A stretch of DNA of 64,000 nucleotides from Agapetus fuscipes (Eukaryota; Arthropoda; Insecta; Trichoptera; Glossosomatidae): positions 4,278,001 to 4,342,000 of the forward strand of contig OX637344.1 in the NCBI GenBank assembly GCA_951799405.1, in the 5' to 3' direction. Within the stretch, counting starts at the first letter, position 1. Each line of letters begins with the position of its first letter. The notes beneath the pieces were generated by a model, which was given only the letters and a program-made list of their open reading frames with translations, searched no databases and had not been told where the DNA came from. Position numbers and translations under genes: made by a program. Shown here in pieces: positions 10,518-20,085 of this stretch.

Positions 10518-10954
10518 GTCAACGACGTTAGCCATGTTGAAAGCACCGGTTCCCATAGATCACCGAAGTTAAGCAACATTGGGCGCGGACAGTACTTGGA
10601 TGGGTTACCGCTCAGGTAGGTACACCGCGTGTCGTTGGCATCTTGGACCGGTCCGTAGTCCGTAGTGGCAACACTTCGGACTCGTAAACGGAAGGTTGTG
10701 GATTCGGATCCCGGCGCGGAGCAGAAAATATACCATTTATATTTCGAATGTGCTCTTCGCTGAGTTGAAAAATTCATACACCTTTACCAAAGACCGATCA
10801 CTGAAAGGTCCATCCAACCTTACAACAACTGGGTCTTGCTTGAGAATTGGCGCTTTCTACAGCGACGACCAAGCTCGCAGAGGGCTCTTGAGGTGTGATA
10901 CACACAAAAACAGCGCTCACCAAATAAATCACCCTAATATTATTATTATTATTA
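10518..10954 (+). mobile_element. SINE-B, full length: 5S head + tRNA-like segment + L2-like tail
   Basis: Positions 10518-10640 resemble 5S rRNA, including GATCACCGAAGTTAAGCAAC (A-box region), GGGCGCGG, GATGGGTTACCGCTC (C-box region) and ACACCGCGTGTCGTTGGC. From 10645 comes a tRNA-like segment: GGTCCGTAGTCCGTAGTGG, ACACTTCGGACTCGTAAACG and a B-box-like GGATTCGGATCCC, then CGGCGCGGAGCA. A body of about 130 bp follows. The tail AGAGGGCTCTTGAGGTGTGA, ACACACAAAAACAGCGCTC and AATAAATCACCCT matches the L2-like 3' UTRs at 2586 and 5719, and ends in (ATT)n. It is transcribed, if at all, by RNA polymerase III and moved by an L2-like LINE (inference). Confidence 0.88.
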
Positions 10955-11522
10955 GGTGCATACATGTTATGGAGTAGTGACCTTTGTAAAGTAAAACAAT
11001 TTCTTTGTTGTGCGTGTGTACTAAATAAATAAATGTCCTCTTCCACGAAAACTCATTTCCGTAAAAACCTCGAAAAAAAATTTTCACACCAAATCAATAC
11101 TTTCTTTATATCCTTCAGCTATTGCAAGAAAGTAAAAATGAGTTCTGCTGAAAAATCTCATACAAAAATAAAATAAAAAGACAAACGCTTTGCAGTGAAT
11201 AATGTAGATATGTAAAATACAAATACACATTTGTTAAAAATAGATCCTTATTGCTCTTTGCAGAAGCAAAAAAATAAATCAAATAATTCGTTTTTTCTGT
11301 TGTAACATGTATATGTAAAGTAGGCAGTTTAGATTACATAAATCAAAGGCATAAGATGCCTTGTACATCTGAAGACAGTTTAACAGTCATTTAGGACAGT
11401 TGATAAGTCAAAAGTTGCCAAGTTGACAGATCTGTCGTGTAGTTGTTAACTCTAGTGTATCGTAATCGAATTAAAATTACCTGCTATTTACAGACATATC
11501 CTCCATAAACCATTTTGCTAAA
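10955..11522. other. unassigned stretch
   Basis: AT-rich; contains the second copy of the 10137 repeat. No gene. Confidence 0.5.
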
Positions 11523-11531
11523 ATAGTTATT

Positions 11532-11653
11532 TATGCCACTGCCAAGTAATGATAGTCTTTTTAACACGAGTGCTAGTTTGTGCCATGAGGCGCAGCCGAA
11601 TGGCACAATAGAAAGCACGAGTGTTACAAAGACTAATTACGTGCAGTGGCATA
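11532..11653. mobile_element. fold-back element
   Basis: TATGCCACTGC...AACACGAGTGCT...TTGTGCCAT is mirrored by ATGGCACAA...AGCACGAGTGTTACAAA...GCAGTGGCATA around a GAGGCGCAGCCGA loop. The copy at 50476-50596 is part of the duplicated block. Confidence 0.75.
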
Positions 11654-11787
11654 CAATACTTTTTCTACGACCATGAGAGAATTAACAAAATAGTGAATAA
11701 TAGTCATTATAATGTACTCGTCCATTTGAAGCAATTAAAACCTTACCTTTGTCAAAACGTGTGATTTATCATTCCCTTCGATTATCT

Positions 11788-12012
11788 AATCTAACCTAAG
11801 TTGTAAAAATAAATTATATTTAGGTTTCATATTGAATTCATGCCCACAAGCCGACACATATGTATAAGGTCACGCTTTTACATCCTGCATATAAGCTTAA
11901 ACATTCAAACCCAAAACTCAAATAAACATAATTATTATGCCCTGCAGTTGTATTGGCAGGTGAACCAAATTTGTACAGCATAGGTGATCAACCTCATACT
12001 CACCTATTAACC
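11788..12012 (-). repeat. family R copy, diverged
   Basis: Retains CCCACAAGCCGACACAT, TACAGCATAGGTGATCAACC and a CTAATCTAACC tail. It lies inside the duplicated block. Confidence 0.75.
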
Positions 12013-12212
12013 AAGTAACTTTTTGAGTTTGTTTATTTTTTGCGGTGAAATTTTTTATATTGTTTTCCTTTCAAGCCTTTTATTTTCCATTGAAAAAAGG
12101 AAAGCTTTATTTGGAGCAATCCGATAAATAAATTCGATAAATTTTAGCACTATTAACAATTTTTATTTGACTCTACACATAAAATATACTTATTTATTTT
12201 CATCTGAACAGG

Positions 12213-12335
12213 GCTGAAAGTCTCATCACCACGGTAATTCCTACCTACCGAATATCACTAATATTGTATGAAGCCTAATCAGCTGATCGCTTGCGGCCAT
12301 CTTGGATTGACAGGTCTTCATACCCCCATACAAGG
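12213..12335. repeat. segment inverted relative to 12869-12980
   Basis: GCTGAAAGTCTCATCACCAC, GGCCATCTTGGATTGACAGG and TCTTCATAC recur in inverted order at 12869-12980, inside the next fold-back element. Confidence 0.7.
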
Positions 12336-12599
12336 TTGACATTTGAAATTAAAAAATGGTTCCAATTCTGACAATGCGCATGCGCACATGTTCATTTTAA
12401 CACGGTTACCGGTTGCATAATGTAACATTATGCAACGGGTGTAGAAATGTATGGCATTGTGATTGCGTTAGCCGTTTTGTAATTAGTAAATTACCAAATG
12501 GGAGTAGAAAAAAACAATTTAAGCACGGGCTATCCATACAAAATTGAGACAATATAGTGCGAGTTGCAAAAACTTGAGTTGCGACAAAAATCTAAGAAC

Positions 12600-12795
12600 G
12601 GTTCCTAGTCACATTTTACTAAATGTGCATGAGACGAGTTTTAGTCAAAATGTGCAATTTAAAACATCATAGCTTCTACACTAGCTGAGATATTTTTGAT
12701 CTGTAAAGACTGTTTCTCTTCTTTTATCAATATTTCTTTTTTTTTTTTTTTTACCCTTTTCTACTTTAAAATACAAATAAAATGGACTTCCGTGT
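12600..12795. repeat. fragment of the TIR element at 54003-54380
   Basis: CTAGTCACATTTTACTAAAT, GAGACGAGTTTTAGT, GAGATATTTTTGATCTGTAA and GGACTTCCGT appear in inverse orientation in the 54-kb element. Confidence 0.65.
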
Positions 12796-12810
12796 CTTAT
12801 CCTCTGGTGC

Positions 12811-13034
12811 TATTCTTATACATTTTAGTCGCCCGTTGAGCCCACGCTTTGACAAACTAATGATGCATTTGTATGAAGACCTGTCAATCCAAGATGGCCG
12901 CAAGTCAACAGCTACATACAAATATTACCAAAATTCGGTAGATAAGAATGACCGTGGTGATGAGACTTTCAGCCCAGGCATCATTAGTTTGTCAAAGCGG
13001 GGGATCAACCGACGACTAAAATGTCTAAGAATAG
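12811..13034. mobile_element. fold-back element with 60-bp arms
   Basis: Left arm TATTCTTATACATTTTAGTC...GCTTTGACAAACTAATGATGC pairs with right arm GCATCATTAGTTTGTCAAAGC...GACTAAAATGTCTAAGAATA. A 114-codon frame across it is a by-product and resembles no protein. Confidence 0.7.
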
Positions 13035-13598
13035 CCCCGTGTAGTCAGATAAAAAATGCTTATAGTATAAATAACGGCAGTCCATCTTATTCAAAGGTTT
13101 CAGTAAGCTTGCGGAGTATCCAATAATTTATTTGTTGTAAATCTTTTTTAGTTTGTCAACTATATTTTTAGTGATTCAACTATTGCGCCGTATTACTAGC
13201 ACTGTCAGGACGGCCTGCAAGTTTGCAAAGCGAGATGACGTCACCAGGACGGATCCAGAACGGGCTTTTGTCCCGCAAATTAATTAAACAACCCTGCAAA
13301 CGAACTAACCCCTTAAATTGAATTCCGAGCGACATATTGTAAACAAGGTAATTACGTAAGGAAGCCACCACACGACATTACTGGCTCCATAAGAGTTATG
13401 ACATCCACAATACATCAACAAGAAAATTTCATGTTTACACTCAAAAATGTGTGACAACTAAAACACTCACTAGAGACACTGCTTTAGTTTCAAAGCATTT
13501 TTCTGGTAAACGCGATTGCTGAGTTTTAACACTTGGGATATTGAAAACAATATCGCTTACTATTGCAGGTTATGTCGGGTTGACATGCAAACAGATAT
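13035..13598. other. unassigned stretch
   Basis: 13190-13290 is somewhat GC-rich (includes GATGACGTCACC) with a 63-codon frame of no known similarity. Confidence 0.5.
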
Positions 13599-14545
13599 GT
13601 GTCGCACGATTCAGGTCAAATTATTCTAAAGCAAATGGTTGTATCTTCTACTTCTGGTTACTCCTCGTGGAATGGGGATAATGCAACAAGTACAGTCACG
13701 AAACAACAAAAAAACCAGAACAGTCTAATAACATCCATTTCACATCGTCTGATGCTCAACCCCAACAAAACGGAGATTATGTGGTTAACCACGGCCATAA
13801 GAGCGTACCTAATGGATCATTCTCCAGTAGGCGGATCTATGCCGCTAACATTGTCTAGAGTCCATCTAGACAGCTCCCTTTGCCTGGACAAACAAATTAG
13901 CAGTACTGTCAGCTCTTGCTTTTATGGTCTCAGGCAGCTGAAACGAGCAAGAAACTGCCTACCACCTGATGCCATGAAAGCTCTGGTAAATGCCTTCGTC
14001 ATCTCTAAGGTAGACTACTGCAACGGAATCTATGCTGCACAACCAAAATGCCAGCTAAACAGACTGCAGTCTGTAATGAACGCCAGTGCCCGCCTGATTT
14101 ATGGTCAGAGCAAGTACTGCCATATTACCCCACTCCTGCAGAAGCTTCACTGGTTGAGGATCCCAGAAAGGATCAAATTCAAGCTGGGCCTCACGGTACA
14201 CAAAGCGCTGCATGGAGTGGCGCCAGAGTACTTGCAGGAGCTGATATTACCGAGGAGTCTGAGCGAGAGGGGGCTCACTCTGAGATCTGCCGACAGTGCT
14301 CTTACATCTGTCAGCACACTATGCCGAAAAACAAGCACAGTGTTCGGAAACCGCGCTTTTGCCGTTGCGGGACCGTCCACTTGGAACCAGCTGCCTCCTG
14401 AAGTGCGCGCCTAGGAAGGGATCGAGAGCTTCAAGAAGGGAATGAAGACCCATTTCTTCACCGCCGCGTCAAGCCTGAAAGCGCCCTTGCAGTGACAGTT
14501 GTCACGAAACGGCGCTATAAAAATCATCATCATCATCATCACCAT
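13599..14545 (+). CDS. L2-like LINE: C-terminal reverse transcriptase fragment with premature stop
   Basis: A 271-codon frame (13599-14414), opened by a GTG that is not a true start. The first 45 or so residues are unrelated flank. LINE homology begins near HRLMLNPNKTEIMWLTT (after the lost YADD box). It continues through ALVNAFVISKVDYCNGIY, NRLQSVMNASARLIYG, ITPLLQKLHWLRIPER, and FGNRAFAVAGPSTWNQLPPEVRA. A TAG at 14412 interrupts it; the same frame goes on with GMKTHFFTAASSLKAPLQ to about 14492. The sister fragment at 62507-62842 reads through the equivalent position. The tail has AAACGGCGCTATAAAAATC and (ATC)n. It differs in sequence from the 2586 family. Confidence 0.85.
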
Positions 14546-14754
14546 TTCATCATGAAACTAGCTGTTTGACGTCATACCGGCGTACTGCTAATCCATAGTT
14601 CGTAACAGTATTGAATAAGTGTACCTAAAATATATTTACTGCCACTTCGACGGAACAGGGCCGGGCTTTTAGTTCAGACAGGGCTTTTAGTTCGGCTGGT
14701 CCATCCTGCTGAAATAGTATACCTCTTGAGTTGAGAACAGAGACCAGTGTTGTT
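14546..14754. other. unassigned, short direct repeat
   Basis: GGGCTTTTAGTTC occurs twice in tandem near 14663-14695. Nothing else recognised. Confidence 0.45.
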
Positions 14755-14838
14755 TAACAGAAGAATAGGTTCAACTCGCCACATGCGACCCCTTCGGGGA
14801 TAACACTATATGTGTAGCTTAGTTGCGTTGCGTTTGCG
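14755..14838 (+). repeat. SINE-A 3' end fragment
   Basis: AGGTTCAACTCGCCACATGC, GACCCCTTCGGGGATAAC and TATATGTGTAGCTTAGTTGC match the end of the 46998 copy. Confidence 0.8.
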
Positions 14839-14841
14839 TTC

Positions 14842-14920
14842 AACACATAAAAGCGCCCTTGGAGTGGCTAGTGCCACTAAACGGCGCTGTAAAAAAACTG
14901 GCCAATTATTATTATTATAT
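14842..14920 (+). repeat. L2-like 3' tail fragment
   Basis: AAAGCGCCCTTGGAGTGGCT...CTAAACGGCGCTGTAAAAA followed by (ATT)n; like the tails at 14480 and 61200. Confidence 0.75.
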
Positions 14921-15190
14921 CGAGAAAAATACAACTCCATTTACCATAGTATCCCAGCGCTTCTGAAACTCTTATCTCCGGCGGTTTCACGACCACCTTG
15001 TCTGGGGAAGGGGCCGGACTTCCCTTCTCGCTGCCCTGGGCGCCGCACTTGAGGGTGCTGCTCCACGACCAACAGCAGAACGGCATGGCGACAGGAAGGA
15101 GAAGAAGAACAAGCGCGAAGTATCACTGTGAGCCACTGCACCACTCAGCGGCATTGATGAGTAGCACTGCACAAAGTTTGAGGATCACTG
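14921..15190. other. GC-rich island of unknown origin
   Basis: About 200 bp clearly richer in G+C than its surroundings, with overlapping frames of 60-80 codons on both strands. A minus frame (14877-15086) includes EKGSPAPSPDKVVVKPPEIR, which I cannot assign. It is bounded by an L2 tail with (ATT)n on the left. Confidence 0.45.
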
Positions 15191-15420
15191 GAGTTTATTT
15201 GAATTAAAAAAAAATTAAAACATGGATTTATGTACAAAAAGTTTGAGAGACACTGAATTTATTTTGACACTTTGAATTATTTACACGAATCACTTTTTTT
15301 GTTTATTAATTGAAAATAAAACTCTCTATTGGTAACTGAAAAATAACATATTATGTAGTTCCTTTTATTATTTCAAATTCAGTACCTACAGGTATATTTA
15401 TACGATATAGAAAATTTCCC
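15191..15420. other. unassigned AT-rich
   Basis: No feature seen. Confidence 0.5.
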
Positions 15421-15628
15421 AACCTGTAACCTAAGTTGCAAAGATATATCACATTTAAGATTCATATTATATGCATTCACTTAAGCAGCCACGTATAAAT
15501 TCGCGCTTACAAAAGTGGACTGCCAACATTACGACATAAAAACCCACAAGCCCTGCAACTCTTATCGACCTTCGTTGAAACAGGGGTCTAATTGGCAAAA
15601 GGAACCATTTTTTTACAGTATAGAACCA
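15421..15628 (-). repeat. family R copy, truncated at its 5' side
   Basis: Contains the CTAAGTTGCAAAGATATATC end and the GAAACAGGGGT block, stopping near TTTTTTTACAGTATAGA. Confidence 0.8.
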
Positions 15629-15949
15629 AGAACGCATCGAAAACAGGATAACTCACGTAATCAATTGCAATAGAGTTCAAGGAAAATATAAATAAAGAAT
15701 GTGTCTGCGATGAAATACCTCATTTCCAAGTTAAATCAATCCTCAATAGTTTGTATTCCAGGCGGATGAATTCATAAATTTAAATATACGGGGGGCGCCA
15801 ATGTCTGACGACATTGCGAAATAACGCGGGAAAATGAATTGAAATCGATTCGCGAAAATAAAAAAAATAAACATAAAAAAAAACTCGATCGGATAATACG
15901 GAAACCGTTATTGTATGAATAGACTGTTTTAATTTTTTTATTGATTTAT
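15629..15949. other. unassigned stretch
   Basis: No repeat or protein recognised. Confidence 0.5.
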
Positions 15950-16292
15950 AGGTTGGTATAAGGCTGACCACCCATACTGCAAAAAAAATGGTTCGCTTTG
16001 CCAATGTCACCCCCGTTTCAGGGAAGGTGGGCAAGAGTTGCAGGGCTTTTGTTAATTTGAGATTGGGTTTTTTATATTGTAGGTCCACATGCGGCATGTG
16101 TGAGCGCGAAATTATGCGTGTCTGCTTATGGGAATGCATTTAATATTAATTTTAAATGATACATATCTTTGCAACTTAGATTTAGATTTAGGTTGGTATG
16201 AGGCTGCCCACCCATACTGCAAAAAATGGTTCACTTTGCCAATGTCACCCCCGTTTCAGGAAAGGTCGGCAAGAGTTGCAGGGTTTATGGTC
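15950..16292 (+). repeat. two family R copies in tandem
   Basis: A complete copy (15950-16187) ends TTTGCAACTTAGATTTAGA. It is followed at once by a second unit starting TTAGGTTGGTATGAGGCTG that stops after GTTGCAGGGTTTATGG. The junction is head-to-tail. Confidence 0.85.
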
Positions 16293-16540
16293 TGTAGACG
16301 TAAGTATTTGATAGTGGTATCTACTTGTGTTTACTCGAAGCGTCTGTCCGAGATCATTCTAGCATAGGCTGGTCTACGATAGACTAGTCTTTAGTCACTC
16401 CATAAATACGGATTGCAGTGCTTTAAAGGACGCAGTACCCCATTAATACCCGAGCCGTGAAGCCACCAGTACAGAAGTTTAAGTGTGAGCCATATGTGAG
16501 CAAATTCGAAAATAAATTGTGTAAAATAAAATCTTAAGAA
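16293..16540 (+). mobile_element. possible solo LTR, second copy
   Basis: See the 9201-9559 partner: CTCGAAGCGTCTGTCC, CATAAATACGGATT, CCCGAGCCGTGAAGCC and ACAGAAGTTTAAGTGTGAGC. It directly follows the truncated family R unit. Confidence 0.4.
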
Positions 16541-16794
16541 TACATTCAATTGCCCCTATCTCTTGAAAAATGTAGTACGATTCATTTACCATTTATCAAA
16601 TCATTCTCTTCACGAACCTCCTTTTATATATTTCTACTTTTCTCATTCCCTCTGTGACAAACATTTCCAAGAAAATGGAAAGGAATCGGTTCGTGACAAT
16701 GGGAAAGCGTGAGTGAAAATTTCTGTGGAAAAATTGGAATCGATTTAAACGCCAATCAAGATGAAATATGTGATTCAGCTGGTGGAATGGCCCG
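16541..16794. other. unassigned stretch
   Basis: AT-rich; nothing recognised. Confidence 0.5.
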
Positions 16795-16880
16795 CTCCGT
16801 ATCACGACAAAATGTCCACCGACAAAACGCCCGCCGACATAATGTCTATCGGCAAAATATCCACCGACATAATGTTCACT
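16795..16880 (-). repeat. 15-bp GGACAT minisatellite, inverted arm
   Basis: Units of the type CGACAAAATGTCCAC / CGACATAATGTCTAT repeat with a period near 15 bp. They are the reverse complement of the longer array at 17228-17520. Confidence 0.8.
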
Positions 16881-16913
16881 CAAAAAAAAGGCCATCGAAA
16901 AATGGTTTCAAAA

Positions 16914-17170
16914 TCATATCGCCCCTTTAACGGTAAAACTGAATAAGTGCAGATTCACTGATTACAGAAATCGTGGATTAAACCTCTTATTGCGAGTAAC
17001 TTCTCAAAGTAAGTGAACTAATTATAAAGCAGTGCTCATGAAAAACGTCTAGACTACAGGATTCTCACACATTTGTAGTGTTTTAGCTCTCGTAGAAAAT
17101 AGGAAAAAAGGTGCGCATTTATTTGAGAAATCCATGTTAGCTTGATATGTCACTTATTCAGTTTTACCTT
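16914..17170 (+). repeat. spacer repeat shared with 2312-2492
   Basis: Carries the GGTAAAACTGAATAAGTG block, mirrored at about 17148 by CACTTATTCAGTTTTACC. So the spacer between the minisatellite arms is itself partly inverted. Confidence 0.65.
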
Positions 17171-17227
17171 GAAGGTATATAATATAGAAATAGCTTATAA
17201 TATTTAAAAAAATGAAAGTGTAATAAA

Positions 17228-17520
17228 TACTTCGGTGGATTTTTGTCGGTAGACATTACATTGTTGGACATCTCGTCGGCGGACATTATGTCGGCTGGAC
17301 ATTTTGTCAATAGACATTGGGTCGTTGGACATTATGTCGCGTGGATACTTTGTCGGGTGGACATATTGCCAGTGGACATTTTGTTGGTGGACATTTTGCC
17401 GGTGGACATTTTTTCGGTGAACATTATGTCGCGTGGATATTTTGTCGGGTGGATGATTTGTGACATGGGCATTTTATCAGGTTGACATTTTGTTGATGGA
17501 CATTGTGGCCGAATTTGCCA
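17228..17520 (+). repeat. 15-bp GGACAT minisatellite array
   Basis: About 19 degenerate units of the GGTGGACATTTTGTC type. Frames read VDILPVDILLVDI-like peptides because 15 is a multiple of three; this is not evidence of a protein. A stray pair of units lies at 17815-17866. Confidence 0.85.
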
Positions 17521-18026
17521 TTCTGTAAAATAGGCGCTGGGTTTTGGAGGAATTATCCAAAAAATGTCTGCAACACTGTTATACCATTGTTCATAATATT
17601 TATTCAACACATTAAGTCACAATTAGCACACGATTACATTTTATTATATTGGATGAACGCAAGCGGACATGTTGCGAGCACAAAGGTTCGAGAGACAGAG
17701 AGAGAGGTACAGCTGTCGAAAACACTGATATAAAGTTGGCAGCAAACACCACCATAGACAAGAAACGAATGCTTCTTGGTAGGTATGTTAACATTATTTA
17801 ATGTTAAATTTTTAACACATTGTGTCGTTGGACATTCTGTCAGTGGACGTGTTGTCGTGGAACTGGCCCTCTCCCTGGCATCCATCATCTAGGTGCGACC
17901 CACGCTCCGGGGTCTGTTTGCTGTAGGTCGGCAGGGAGCAGTTTTATTCAGCCAGCATCCCCTGCCCACACTACCTAAAAGCTGGGGCAGGCATTTACAG
18001 CGTTCATTTGGGTTGACAATAATCTA
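17521..18026. other. unassigned stretch
   Basis: Includes the minisatellite remnant at 17815-17866 and a GC-richer piece at 17865-18010. No frame recognised. Confidence 0.5.
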
Positions 18027-18243
18027 TAACCTAAGTTGCAAAGATATACCAACATTCAAAGCTCATATCCAATGCATGCCCACAAACAAACACGTGTAAG
18101 TTCGCGCTTACAAATGCTGAATGTGTACTTACAAATTAAAATCCAAATCTCAAATTAACATAAGCCCTGCAACTTTTACAGACCTTCACTGGAACAGGGG
18201 TGACATTGGCAAAGTGACCCATTTTTTACTCTATAAGTCAAGG
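18027..18243 (-). repeat. family R copy
   Basis: AACCTAAGTTGCAAAGATAT to CTATAAGTCAAGG, with a small deletion before the 5' end. Confidence 0.85.
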
Positions 18244-18254
18244 TTTTTTCAGGG

Positions 18255-18685
18255 ATGTTTCACTTTTTTTTCTTGTCGATTCAAATTCCTTTTTATTTGC
18301 TCATCGCAAAACGTCTTGAAAATTTTTTTATTTGCTTTTTTAACAAAGTTATTTATGTTCAAAAAATAAAGTTTGAATTTACGCGCCAAAACGCTCTTTG
18401 GATTGAATTGTCGTATGTGACGTCATTTTCTTTATTTATCTTGTAGCCATCGCAATACTAGCAGCGTTGTCGATACAAGAAAATTACGTCACGAAGGCTG
18501 CGAATTCCGTTGACGGATCGCATATCCGTTTCGAAACCGGTCAAAATTTCCGAAAGTTCTTTTTCAAATGTAAAATTGTTTAATTTTATTCTGGACTTGA
18601 AATCAGGGCCTTGTTAATATGCTTATCGTAATCCATCAAAATTATACACTTTTTAGCCAATTCCTCACTAGCAAATACACTATGA
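18255..18685. repeat. 430-bp repeat shared with 54586-54990
   Basis: Both copies include TTTACGCGCCAAAA, TGGATTGAATTGTCGTATGT, GACGTCATTTTCTTTATT, a CAGCGTTGTC block, TTCCGTTGACGGATCGCATA and TGCTTATCGTAAT. No coding frame and no clear terminal repeats. Confidence 0.8.
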
Positions 18686-18885
18686 GACAAAGATTATTCA
18701 ACGTGAATTGATTGAAAGTAAACATACATATTCATTACGAATTTTTGACATGTAAATACACACATTCGTAAAAAGTAAACAAAAAACCATAAGGTAGTTA
18801 CAATATTTGATAACCTAAAATATTTTTCTTTTCAATTATTTTTCAACCAAACGCTCTTTCTACATACGATCTATAATATATTCTA

Positions 18886-19122
18886 TAATCTAAGTTGCAA
18901 GGATATATTCATTTAAAGCTCTCAGATGTATGCCCACAAACCAACAAGTGTAGTTCGCGCTTACAAATGCTGAATGTGTACTTACAAATAAAATCCAAAC
19001 CTCAAATGAACATAAGCCCCACAACTTTTGCCGACCTTCCCTGAAACAGGGGTGACATTGGCAAAGTGAACCATTTTTTACAGTATGGGTGGTCAGCCTC
19101 ATACCAACCTATAAGTCAAGGA
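18886..19122 (-). repeat. family R copy, young subfamily
   Basis: By eye identical over about 240 bp to 55703-55948. It has the diagnostic GCTCTCAGATGTATGCCC block also seen at 23092 and 58515. The minus-strand 5' end is exactly at TTCCTTGACTTATAGG. Confidence 0.92.
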
Positions 19123-19604
19123 AACGATGATTATTAAAAAGACCGCATGAGATGACATACTGGAGGAATTGATTTACTTAACGAGTCATCCACTTTGAAC
19201 AAGAAAGAAAACGTACACAATTATTCAGTCCACTGAATATTCATCTCAGTGACTCGTCTGATATCGTCTTTAGCAGCTGAACGAGTGTGTGGGGGAAATC
19301 GCCCTTATTTTGGAAGGAAACAAACACTTAGTTGTACGTTTACACTAAACCATAGTGTACAGTAAAAGATTTGAAACCTAAAACGTCTACATGAGCGCTG
19401 TTTAAATGGCGGGATATTTTTTTTAAGTAAACGCAATAGTTTAGTTTTTAAGCTTATAGTACTTGGATAAACTAGATCAAACGGTGCGAGGTTTCAGTAG
19501 AATTTTTAGACCATAATAATGTAAAAAACCGCAGTGACGAGGGACAGACATTGCTAGAAGGATTAAGTGAACTTTTAATTCCTGAAACCTACATGTATAA
19601 TTTA
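19123..19604. other. unassigned stretch
   Basis: No repeat or protein recognised. Confidence 0.5.
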
Positions 19605-19835
19605 TAATCTAAATTGCATACATATATTAAATAAATGAAATTCATATTAAATGCATGCCCACAGACAAGTATAATGTCGCGCTTACATATAAAAACTTAC
19701 AACATAAAAACCCAATCTCAAATGAACGTAAGCCTTGCAACTCTTACTGAACATCCCTGAAACAGTGGTGGCATTGGCAAAGTGCTATGATTGACAGTAG
19801 GTATGGGTGGTCAGCCTCATACCAACCTATAAATC
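19605..19835 (-). repeat. family R copy
   Basis: TAATCTAAATTGCATACATA to TGAGGCTGACC...ATAGGTTGGTATG on the minus strand; moderately diverged. Confidence 0.82.
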
Positions 19836-20085
19836 TAGGAGTTGACTTGCAGTTTGGTTACTTTTCTGTGAAAATGTAGTATGAGTAGGAATGGATGAAA
19901 GAAAGGGATTGAGAAAGGATTTGACATACATCACTCTTGATAATGATCTGAATATTGAAGGTCGAAAGTACTTGAGGTAGAAAATATTATTGTGAAAATA
20001 AAACTACGTTTTTGAAAAAAAATAGTTTTATTTTAAATAAAATGAATTTTCACTGTGTGAATACACGGACCCTACAAAATCTAAA

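Larger units (their letters stand above)
11523..12511. repeat. 1-kb block duplicated at 50467-51488
   Basis: Both blocks contain, in order, a fold-back (starting TTATTTATGCCACTGCCAAG), an inverted family R copy, GTTTATTTTTTGCGGTGAAA, an ACAATGCGCATGCGCACAT run, a palindrome around CGTTGC/GCAACG, and AATTACCAAATGGGAGTAGA. The shared order shows one duplicated unit, either a compound transposon or a segmental duplication. Confidence 0.85.

Noticed and set aside
10518..10640. Functional 5S rRNA gene
   Set aside because: It differs from arthropod 5S rRNA at many positions and is always joined to the same tRNA-like segment and body, so it is a SINE head.
12782..13126. 114-codon frame as a gene
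   Set aside because: It spans both arms of a fold-back element and its product resembles nothing known.
17243..17610. VDILPVDILLVDI-type repeat protein
   Set aside because: Produced by a 15-bp minisatellite whose period is a multiple of three; units are degenerate and the opposite strand is open too.
18890..19102. A conserved 70-codon protein (identical frame at 55715-55927)
   Set aside because: The frame lies wholly inside family R. Identity reflects two near-identical repeat copies, and other copies break the frame.
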